Shown piece after piece: positions 1-5,142 of a stretch of DNA of 6,308 nt. This stretch comes from Deltaproteobacteria bacterium (GTDB lineage Bacteria > Desulfobacterota_B > Binatia > UBA9968), in the NCBI GenBank assembly GCA_027297485.1, contig JAPUHZ010000490.1:1-6308 (forward strand). Reading direction: 5' to 3'. Each line of letters begins with the position of its first letter. Position 1 is the first letter of the stretch. A program made the translations under genes and the position numbers. The notes beneath the pieces are model-generated. The model did no database searches. It was given only the letters and a program-made list of their open reading frames with translations, and had not been told where the DNA came from.

Positions 1-240
1 GGGGTTGGGGGGAAGAAGGCCCGCATCGCGACTCGTGAAGAAGTGGAGAGAATCACAGGATTTCCTGTTGGCGGGACGCCCCCCTTCGCCCATCGAGAGG
101 CGCTGCCGGTCCTCATCGACCGGGCGGTCCTGTCAATGGAGGAGGTCTATGCGGGGGGCGGGAGCGACAACGTCATGCTCAGACTCCGTTCCGCCGACCT
201 CCTCCAGGCTACGCAGGGCCGCCTCGCCGACGTGATCTAA
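1..240 (+). CDS. YbaK/EbsC-family aminoacyl-tRNA editing domain protein, 5'-truncated C-terminus
   Basis: Frame 1 is open from the first base to TAA at 238-240, so the gene begins outside the window and only about 79 C-terminal residues are seen. The translation contains KKARIATREEVERITGFPV, then GGTPPFAHRE and LPVLID, and ends in GRLADVI. This is the C-terminal half of the YbaK/EbsC fold: Gly-Gly-x-Pro-Pro-x-x-His, a strand with LID, then an acidic 'D-L-L-x-x-T-x-G-R-L-A-D-V' tail. Family members hydrolyse mischarged aminoacyl-tRNAs (for example Cys-tRNA-Pro) in trans in the cytoplasm, and full proteins are about 150-170 residues. The Met at base 43 is internal, because the homology clearly extends upstream of it. 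The gene converges on the minus-strand operon to its right. The family call is firm; substrate specificity cannot be read from the fragment. Confidence 0.88.
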   Translation, partial: GVGGKKARIATREEVERITGFPVGGTPPFAHREALPVLIDRAVLSMEEVYAGGGSDNVMLRLRSADLLQATQGRLADVI

Positions 241-271
241 GATGCGGGGAGTCCGCGCCCCTTTACGCATC
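241..271 (+). terminator. Imperfect hairpin directly after the YbaK-family stop codon
   Basis: GATGCG (241-246) pairs with CGCATC (266-271), and GGG (247-249) can pair with Cs at 258-261 if a few bases bulge. The hairpin starts at the base after the stop codon. There is no T run behind it, so it would be at best a weak or Rho-assisted terminator, or a 3'-end stabilising stem. Confidence 0.35.
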
Positions 272-309
272 CAGCAGGGTCACGGAAGTAGGTGTGGGAG
301 AAAGTGAAG

Positions 310-333
310 AAAAAGGTGTCAGACACCATTTTT
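310..333. terminator. Palindrome GGTGTC-A-GACACC with A/T flanks, likely bidirectional terminator or dispersed repeat
   Basis: The bases read AAAAA, GGTGTC, A, GACACC, ATTTTT: a perfect 6-bp inverted repeat around a single base (315-327), with A and T runs that extend the pairing. It lies about 70 bases after the plus-strand YbaK-family stop and about 24 bases after the minus-strand DUF4236 stop, between converging transcripts. A stem followed by a T run on both strands suits a bidirectional Rho-independent terminator, although a one-base loop forces some melting of the stem. From memory, the same palindrome with A/T flanks recurs in several environmental bacterial genomes, so it may be a member of a dispersed repeat; this needs a genome-wide count. 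Confidence 0.55.
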
Positions 334-356
334 CAACACCCTGTTCGTGGGCCGAT

Positions 357-656
357 TCAGTCCGATATGCCCTTTTGCTCCCACCATCGCTGAGCCTGCC
401 CGTCGGTGGCCTGTCCTTGCTGTAGTGGAGGTGCTTGTTGGATGGGGGGACCAGCCGGGGGGAGAGATTTCTCTTTGTCCAGGTATTTGATCCAATAGAA
501 TCCCGTTCCGGGGATGCCAACGGAAATGTAGCGCTGGCCAGTGGGGGAAACACCATAGCGGAATCCGGGAATGCCCCAACTCCATCCTACCCCTCTCTTG
601 GTCCATGTCCATCGTCAGGGGCCGAACCGAAAAATCTTTCGGAATCGCCATGCCAT
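357..656 (-). pseudogene. DUF4236-family small protein gene interrupted by an in-frame TGA
   Basis: From ATG at 656 the minus strand reads MAWRFRKIFRFGP, then TGA (617-615), then RWTWTKRGVGWSWGIPGF, GVSPTGQ, RYISVGIPGTGFYWIKYL and a Pro/Gln-rich tail ending WWEQKGISD, with TGA at 359-357. The 'M-x-[WF]-R-F-R-K ... G-V-x-W-S ... G-x-R-Y-x-S-V-G-I-P-G-T-G' pattern is that of DUF4236, an uncharacterised domain of about 50 residues at the N-terminus of small bacterial proteins. The frame and spacing are intact apart from codon 14, where one substitution (for example CGA or TTA to TGA) would explain the stop. No in-frame ATG, GTG or TTG follows soon after, so re-initiation is unlikely. The gene begins 20 nt after the kinase stop on the same strand, without a strong Shine-Dalgarno, and so looks like the last operon member. 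It may be a recent pseudogene or a sequencing error. Confidence 0.78.
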
Positions 657-676
657 CGCTAAGCCCCGTAGGGAGA

Positions 677-2836
677 TCACACCCCTAGAACGTGTTTTAT
701 ATACGCGGCAAAACTAACCTGCCGATAAGCCTCGAGGTCTCGTCGGGCTTTGGCTATTAACCAATCCTTCTCGGACGTGTCTCTCTCCTGACCGGCAATC
801 CTTTGTTCCAGGTCTCTGCAGGTCTTTGCTAATTGCTCCCGATGGGTCTGTAACTGTGTTGAGAGATCATCTTGCTCTTTACGGTAGATCCCCCGAACAG
901 CGTCACTCTTTTGATTTGCGGTTCGCTTGGCATCTGTTTCTTGGATTGATAGTGAATGACGTTGCGCCCCATACTTAGATCTAATTGCCGACTCCTCGGA
1001 CGCTGGAAGTGACTGCGGCATACTCCTCCTATACGGAGATTCGACACTCTGGCGCCAGGACCAAAGAGCCCTAACCTTCTTAGGGCCAATACCATCGATA
1101 TGAATCCTACCTCGGCCCTGCACCTCGATATAGGCTATCTCGCGGGAGTAATGGCCCCATCCTGTTGAGCCAATGTGGATGCTTCGAATGTCCGCCGCTG
1201 TCCCAATGCCGGAAGCTAACAGCCGTTTCTTCAGCTCAGGTCCGATTCCAGAGATTGTCGCACTGGCTATATAGTGGCGGGAAAGTTGGTTGGAAAGATG
1301 TAAGTTTTGAACATCTTTCAACCTTTGGGCTAAGTCATTGGACTCTGCTTGATTCAAGGCCTGTCGTTGGGAATTGATCCTGGCCAAGGTGGTGTTGAGT
1401 TGCCTATCAATCCCGTCAATTTCCTCGTTCTCCTTTTGGGTTAATTGGTGCTGTTTCAAGTGAATTTCACTGGATTTCTGGTGTTCTTGCACTCGGAAAT
1501 TTTCCATCTCCTGCTTTAGGCGGCCTATGGACCCATGAATCCTATTGGTTTGCTTGCGTAAGCTTGCCAACTCTGAGATTATGCTAGTTTTTTGAACGGT
1601 TTCGGGAAGAGTGCGATAGCGTAAAGTAAACAAGAGAAGGAGCATGGAAATCCCGCCCGTGATTCCTGAAACCGCCAAAGGAATTTCTATCATTCCAGCC
1701 GCGGCAAATGAAATGACACTCGGTGCAATAAGTATAAACAGCATGAGCGACAATCGCTCGAGTCCGCAGGAGGCTTTTATGTAGATGGTCGGAACCGGAA
1801 GATGATCGAACACCCAGGACGGTCCAGGGGGGGAAGGCTCGGTGGAAATAACGGCTCCACAGTTAGTGCATCTCCAGCGTCCTGGCCCATGCGGTGCCTT
1901 AACGTCAATTCTGTTCTTTTGGCCGCAATCGGAGCAGACAATAATAGTCTCTGCAATTGCTGACGTGGAGAGCGGAGGGATTTGGGAGGGGTCCATGTAA
2001 AGTGACACTTGCAAGGAAGAGACAACTGAACTAAGGCTAGGTTGTTTGAGGTCGTTTAGTATGGGAAAGGCCGAGGAATGTTTGGGATCCTCGAAATCCT
2101 CGCGTCGAAATAGTAGATGCTCATCGCCCGCTCGGAGACGCTGCCACATAGTTGGTTCAAAGGCTATGGCGATAAGGGAAATGTAGATGACCCAGGCCGA
2201 GAAGTTGTCAAGGTACGAACCGAAGTGCTTCTCGGTTCTACGTGGGTGTTGATAGTTTCGATGGCCAAGTTCGTGGCTCGCCATACCATCAAGGCCTGGA
2301 ACGTACATCCCGTCGTAGTCTATTAATCGCAAGTTTCCATTAGCAATCAGAATGTTTCCGTGCTGAAGATCTCCATGGGCAATTGAGCAGCGTCTAAGAT
2401 CAGCGAGGAGGCTTACGAACCTCTGGGCAAGACTACGGATGTGGTCAGGATTGTGCAGGCATTTGGCAAGGTAGGTATTTAAGGGTTGACCGTCAATCCA
2501 TTCCATTTTCAAGATTGGATACCAATGCCCACGTACTAGTATCCCTTGTCGGAGGAACTGGAAATCGACCATACAGGCAAGTGGGTTCTCATGCAGATGG
2601 CGGCTTATTTCGGCATACCGGCGCTCTCGGTCCTGATGGTAGCGCAAGAAACATCGAGCAGCGTATTTTTGTCGATTACAGATCAATTGGTAAACTGTGG
2701 CGAATGCGCCTGTAATTGGTTTAGGAAGACCTAGTTGGTCTAAAACGGGGATGCCGTGCTTCAGTTCTGAATCGCTAAAGCAGAGGCGAGGATTCTGTAC
2801 TGCCTCCTGATAATCGGTCATCGTCGGCCAGGACAT
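677..2836 (-). CDS. TerY-P-type Ser/Thr protein kinase-like protein with zinc ribbon, two TM helices, coiled coils and helix-hairpin-helix motifs
   Basis: 719 residues. The kinase-like domain spans about 35-285: G43-AFATVY is the nucleotide loop; Y58-AARCF is the beta-3 strand, with Arg61 where classical kinases have Lys; MEWIDG (111-116) is the hinge; HGDLQHGNIL (154-163) is the catalytic loop with D156 and N161; IDYDG (172-176) replaces DFG. A zinc ribbon follows (C301/C304 and C323/C326). Two hydrophobic segments (about 362-382 and 386-405) form a membrane hairpin. Coiled coil covers about 410-520. Two helix-hairpin-helix motifs, SGIGPELKKRLLASGI (529-544) and DGIGPKKV (581-588), suggest nucleic-acid or protein contact, and a second coiled coil lies near 620-710. 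ATG at 2836 is preceded by AAGGA at 2846-2850, right beside the phosphatase stop. This is the kinase of the TerY-P triad and probably phosphorylates the vWA protein or an unseen target, opposed by the adjacent PP2C. Substrate and signal are unknown. Confidence 0.88.
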   Translation of the reverse strand: MSWPTMTDYQEAVQNPRLCFSDSELKHGIPVLDQLGLPKPITGAFATVYQLICNRQKYAARCFLRYHQDRERRYAEISRHLHENPLACMVDFQFLRQGILVRGHWYPILKMEWIDGQPLNTYLAKCLHNPDHIRSLAQRFVSLLADLRRCSIAHGDLQHGNILIANGNLRLIDYDGMYVPGLDGMASHELGHRNYQHPRRTEKHFGSYLDNFSAWVIYISLIAIAFEPTMWQRLRAGDEHLLFRREDFEDPKHSSAFPILNDLKQPSLSSVVSSLQVSLYMDPSQIPPLSTSAIAETIIVCSDCGQKNRIDVKAPHGPGRWRCTNCGAVISTEPSPPGPSWVFDHLPVPTIYIKASCGLERLSLMLFILIAPSVISFAAAGMIEIPLAVSGITGGISMLLLLFTLRYRTLPETVQKTSIISELASLRKQTNRIHGSIGRLKQEMENFRVQEHQKSSEIHLKQHQLTQKENEEIDGIDRQLNTTLARINSQRQALNQAESNDLAQRLKDVQNLHLSNQLSRHYIASATISGIGPELKKRLLASGIGTAADIRSIHIGSTGWGHYSREIAYIEVQGRGRIHIDGIGPKKVRALWSWRQSVESPYRRSMPQSLPASEESAIRSKYGAQRHSLSIQETDAKRTANQKSDAVRGIYRKEQDDLSTQLQTHREQLAKTCRDLEQRIAGQERDTSEKDWLIAKARRDLEAYRQVSFAAYIKHVLGV

Positions 2837-2850
2837 GCGCTGTAGTCCTT

Positions 2851-3633
2851 CTAAATTATGTCGATTATAATTAGGGTTACGTCATCATTGCGAATTTCAT
2901 GCTCCCGCCTGAGGCCTTCAAGCCATCGATTAAAGGTAGATGGTTGGGCCAAGCTCTCAGGTTCGGGTAGAATCTGTTTAGGGGGTCGTCCGGCCTCGTA
3001 GGTTCGCATGAACCAATGGGCGAGGGCGTCAGTCGTAAGGAGGAAGCGGTCACTACTGATGCACTCGCCTTCGGTCTTTTTTATGTTTTGAGTGGCTGCG
3101 CTGTTTCGCGTCGGTTGGCTGGAGACCAGTAAAGGTCGGTTATTGAAGTCGCGTGAACTTTCGATGGGGAAGACCTTTATAAGGGTTTCGTCCCGCATGT
3201 GAAAGAGACAGGTGTCGCCAAGTGCGATTGCAGTCCATCTTATCTTTGGTTCTTCATTAGAGCCGAGCAGGGTCAGGACAAGGAAGCTGGCAAAGGCTCC
3301 CGCTTGTAACCCTGGCTCCTCAAACCACTGAATCGGTTTGTTATGTAGCTCTCTGTGCTTGAGGTAGGCCGCTTTCCAGGCGTTCCAGGCCGAATACGAT
3401 CTTTGGAGAAAATCCTCGGGGTCTAGATTGGGCGAGCGTACTCTATGTAATATCTTAACTAGGATGTCAGCCCATTTGCCACTGAGCATGCCTTCACTTG
3501 CGCCGTCAGCAACAGCGAAGCGCAGAAGATCCCCGTAAAATTTGCCCATACCCTTAGGGTAAAATGCATCCTCGTACTCTTCGCGGGTATTACCTGCCTT
3601 GGACGCCCAGAATGACCTGACCCATACCTTCAT
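2851..3633 (-). CDS. PP2C-family Ser/Thr protein phosphatase of the TerY-P triad
   Basis: 260 residues, a single PP2C domain. The metal-binding signatures are all present: N15 and E21-D22 in the first strand region (NTREEYEDAF), VADGASEGM with D43-G44, GAFASFLVLTLL (112-123), LGD (138-140), TTDALAHWF with D202, and NDDVTLIII (249-257) near the C-terminus. It should therefore be an active Mn/Mg-dependent phosphatase that removes phosphate from Ser/Thr in the cytoplasm. There is no signal peptide or membrane segment. The ATG at 3633 has a GAGGTGA Shine-Dalgarno that overlaps the TGA of the upstream vWA gene (gap 15 nt). The kinase start lies 14 nt beyond its own TAG. The spacing indicates one transcript and probably coupled translation. 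Its place between vWA and kinase genes is the standard triad order, so the partner kinase and its targets are the likely substrates. Confidence 0.9.
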   Translation of the reverse strand: MKVWVRSFWASKAGNTREEYEDAFYPKGMGKFYGDLLRFAVADGASEGMLSGKWADILVKILHRVRSPNLDPEDFLQRSYSAWNAWKAAYLKHRELHNKPIQWFEEPGLQAGAFASFLVLTLLGSNEEPKIRWTAIALGDTCLFHMRDETLIKVFPIESSRDFNNRPLLVSSQPTRNSAATQNIKKTEGECISSDRFLLTTDALAHWFMRTYEAGRPPKQILPEPESLAQPSTFNRWLEGLRREHEIRNDDVTLIIIDII

Positions 3634-3648
3634 GTTCGACGGCTCACC

Positions 3649-4488
3649 TCAACGCAGATTACTCGGCCTGGTGCCGATATCTAAGAATCTAATCACTGCA
3701 ACGATATCAGCATTGAATACAAACCCGCGTGTTTTATCTGATACCCTAAAGCCTTCTTGCTGGGCCATGCTGCTCATGTAGTCGGGTAGGGGGCTGGATA
3801 TACGAAACAGAAGACGAGCATACTCGTCGGGAAGTCCCTCTTCGTTGTCCGGGAACTCGATAGCTGATGTTCTCTGTGATGAGAGATGGAGGTTGAACAG
3901 CAGGACATTTCCGTCGCTGCTCGAGAGTACGGTCAAGGATTGGGCAGGAATGCTGGGATCACCATCCGTTGCCTCGCCATCGGTGATGTTGATGACGATT
4001 GGGGGAAAGCAGCCAGGATGTTGATTCAGCCAGCCCTGAATAATCGATTGCGCACGCGTCAGAGCTTGACACATCGGCGTGCCGCCGCTTGCAATTGGGT
4101 CAAACCAGATGGGAAATTTGATGGCTTGATCGACGAGGCCACCAGCCCCATCGTCGACCTTCTTGGCTCGCTCCTCTACACGGGCAGGCAAGCTGGCAAC
4201 TTCACTAATGGGGACGAATTCCTTGCCAGTGAGTGGGCCGCTAAAAGCAGGTCCAACTTGGGCGCCATATCCAATCACCCCAACATGGTAATAATCCCGG
4301 ACGCCCTCCTCCTTCGCGCACTTAATGACAAGGTTCTGTAAGAGTCTGTTAATGGCATCAGCAACACCGTCAGCTTTCTTCCTAGCTGACTCTTCGGCGC
4401 CAAAGGGATCTGCCATAGACCCTGATTGGTCAATAAGAAGCAGAAAGCACGAGGGATTTGTGCGGCTGATTTCAGCAGTGTAAGGCAT
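3649..4488 (-). CDS. TerY-like von Willebrand factor A (vWA) domain protein
   Basis: 279 residues, essentially one vWA domain. The metal-ion-dependent adhesion site (MIDAS) is complete: DQSGSM (20-25, giving D-x-S-x-S), T137 in SGGTPM (134-139) and D170 in ITDGEATDGD (168-177). The N-terminus (PYTAEISRTNPSCFLLLID) carries the first beta strand directly, with no signal peptide, so the protein is cytoplasmic. Family TerY proteins are of similar or slightly shorter length; the extra part here is a C-terminal tail from about residue 215. ATG at 4488 is preceded by AAAGGAGGTA, an excellent ribosome site, which fixes the start. As first gene of the triad it probably acts as a metal-dependent scaffold or adaptor regulated by the kinase and phosphatase encoded behind it. 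An antisense open frame over it is a codon shadow. Confidence 0.9.
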   Translation of the reverse strand: MPYTAEISRTNPSCFLLLIDQSGSMADPFGAEESARKKADGVADAINRLLQNLVIKCAKEEGVRDYYHVGVIGYGAQVGPAFSGPLTGKEFVPISEVASLPARVEERAKKVDDGAGGLVDQAIKFPIWFDPIASGGTPMCQALTRAQSIIQGWLNQHPGCFPPIVINITDGEATDGDPSIPAQSLTVLSSSDGNVLLFNLHLSSQRTSAIEFPDNEEGLPDEYARLLFRISSPLPDYMSSMAQQEGFRVSDKTRGFVFNADIVAVIRFLDIGTRPSNLR

Positions 4489-4496
4489 TTTCCTTT

Positions 4497-4506
4497 ACCT
4501 CCTTTT
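4497..4506 (-). promoter_or_regulatory. Strong ribosome binding site of the vWA gene
   Basis: On the minus strand the bases read AAAGGAGGTA, ending 8 nt before the ATG at 4488. This near-perfect anti-16S match settles the start and suggests high translation of the first triad gene. Confidence 0.8.
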
Positions 4507-4525
4507 GATTCTTTCAAGTCCCCAT

Positions 4526-4551
4526 GAATTACTGCCTGGACCTCGAATTAC
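4526..4551 (-). repeat. Pair of GAATTAC direct repeats upstream of the vWA gene
   Basis: GAATTAC occurs at 4526-4532 and again at 4545-4551 (GTAATTC on the coding strand), 19 bp start to start, in the untranslated region before the vWA gene. The copies could be half-sites of an operator, but with seven bases each chance is also plausible. I found no convincing -35/-10 pair beside them. Confidence 0.25.
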
Positions 4552-4628
4552 GTTTTCGTGTTTACCAAATCGGATAGGGCATTATGCGCCGAATGCGAAC
4601 AGGGCCAGGTCCTTCGATCACACACACC

Positions 4629-4859
4629 CTACGCGATAAGAAGACGCGCTATACTCCTGCCAATGATCAACCGGTCGTGTTCCAGGTCGAGCTTGATCCG
4701 CCATTTCTGGAGGGTGTTCGCCCCGATGATGACCTCGTCCGCAAGTCGCGGTGCTACGATAACGTTACCGGGGCAATCATAAGCCTGAGACCCCCACTTG
4801 CAATTTACCCCGGTTTCAGCGACGTTACTTCTCCTCCCTGCCGAAATATCCCTTCTTCC
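4629..4859 (-). pseudogene. Retropepsin-like aspartic protease, C-terminal relic lacking a start codon
   Basis: The minus-strand frame is open for 77 codons, from just after a TAG (4862-4860) to TAG at 4631-4629. It contains SQAYDCPGNVIVAPRLADE and then EVIIGANTLQKWRIKLDLE, followed by HDRLIIG and a natural-looking end. The 'h-I-I-G-x-[ND]-x-L ... I-x-L-D-x-E ... I-I' pattern is that of the C-terminal half of retropepsin-like (clan AA) proteases, comparable to IIGRNLL of retroviral enzymes. The catalytic D-[ST]-G half is absent and no ATG, GTG or TTG opens the frame, so this is a decayed or truncated gene rather than an active enzyme. Its first 35 bases overlap the end of the 42-codon small gene. 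I could not find the missing N-terminal half in other frames upstream. The family call is moderate; the coding character looks clear. Confidence 0.6.
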
Positions 4860-4953
4860 CTAACCCCCCTTTGAAGATCCCACGTCCCACCTTGTAGCCT
4901 ACTGTCTTCTTGCTTTTTCCCGTGCCCTTGACGATCTTCTTCGCCTTTGCCAT
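4825..4953 (-). CDS. 42-residue Lys/Gly-rich basic small protein, hypothetical
   Basis: A short minus-strand gene from ATG (4953) to TAA (4827-4825). It begins MAKAKKIVKGTGKSKKTVGY, continues KVGRGIFKGGLGKKGYFG and ends REEK. About a third of residues are Lys or Arg and about a fifth are Gly; there is no hydrophobic segment, Cys, or signal peptide. An AAGGGGGTG Shine-Dalgarno lies 4 nt upstream of ATG, and a TTGAAA-N18-TATGAT promoter lies about 50 nt further up. Together these make a real gene likely despite the length. The composition suggests a nucleic-acid- or ribosome-binding peptide, but I do not recognise a family. It is the first gene after the promoter and lies about 340 nt before the vWA gene on the same strand. 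Confidence 0.6.
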   Translation of the reverse strand: MAKAKKIVKGTGKSKKTVGYKVGRGIFKGGLGKKGYFGREEK

Positions 4954-4957
4954 ACCA

Positions 4958-4966
4958 CACCCCCTT
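4958..4966 (-). promoter_or_regulatory. Ribosome binding site of the 42-codon small gene
   Basis: The minus strand reads AAGGGGGTG, 4 nt before the ATG at 4953. It supports translation of the short frame and fixes its start. Confidence 0.55.
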
Positions 4967-5003
4967 GTTTGTCGCATCTCCCAGCGGCGCCGCTTAATCA
5001 AAC

Positions 5004-5033
5004 ATCATACCCTACTTGGTAAGGGCTTTTCAA
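5004..5033 (-). promoter_or_regulatory. Sigma70-type promoter, TTGAAA-N18-TATGAT
   Basis: On the minus strand the -35 box TTGAAA (5033-5028) and -10 box TATGAT (5009-5004) are separated by 18 bases. Each differs by one base from consensus. Transcription would start near 4997 and run into the 42-codon gene 45-50 nt later. It is the best promoter-like sequence I found between the 235-residue gene and the triad, so it may also drive the vWA-PP2C-kinase operon by read-through. There is no obvious operator palindrome across it. Confidence 0.6.
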
Positions 5034-5087
5034 TTGCTTGCTCCCGCTAGGCAGTCGAGGCTGACGCCCCCGACCTCCTTACGGTAA

Positions 5088-5109
5088 CGGGCGGCCGCTT
5101 CGCCGCCGT
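5088..5109 (-). terminator. GC-rich hairpin downstream of the 235-residue gene
   Basis: GGCGGC (5090-5095) and GCCGCC (5102-5107) form a perfect 6-bp stem with a 6-base loop, extendable with one bulge. It lies about 35 nt after the stop of the upstream gene and before the next promoter, a sensible site for termination. No T run follows, so an intrinsic terminator is doubtful. Confidence 0.35.
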
Positions 5110-5142
5110 GATCTGGTCGATCGTGCCGCTCTAATTGGTCGA

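Noticed and set aside
615..617. TGA codon in the DUF4236 frame as a possible selenocysteine codon
   Set aside because: The position is not a redox site in the family pattern and no selenocysteine insertion hairpin is evident after it; a nonsense change is simpler.
263..651. Two overlapping minus-strand frames of 97 and 110 codons over the DUF4236 region
   Set aside because: They are off-frame readings; the third frame carries the DUF4236 pattern once the single TGA is read through.
435..662. 75-codon plus-strand frame opposite the DUF4236 relic
   Set aside because: Antisense shadow with no family pattern and no ribosome site.
3886..4341. 151-codon plus-strand open frame antisense to the vWA gene
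   Set aside because: It lies wholly opposite a gene with complete MIDAS motifs and a strong ribosome site; its translation shows no recognisable domain.
4558..4874. Plus-strand frames of 74 and 96 codons opposite the protease relic and the end of the small basic gene
   Set aside because: The minus-strand reading gives a recognisable protease C-terminus; the plus-strand products have none.
5041..5142. Open minus-strand frame (ending CLAGASN) between the 235-residue gene and the promoter
   Set aside because: No start codon and no recognised pattern; too short to support as a gene or relic.
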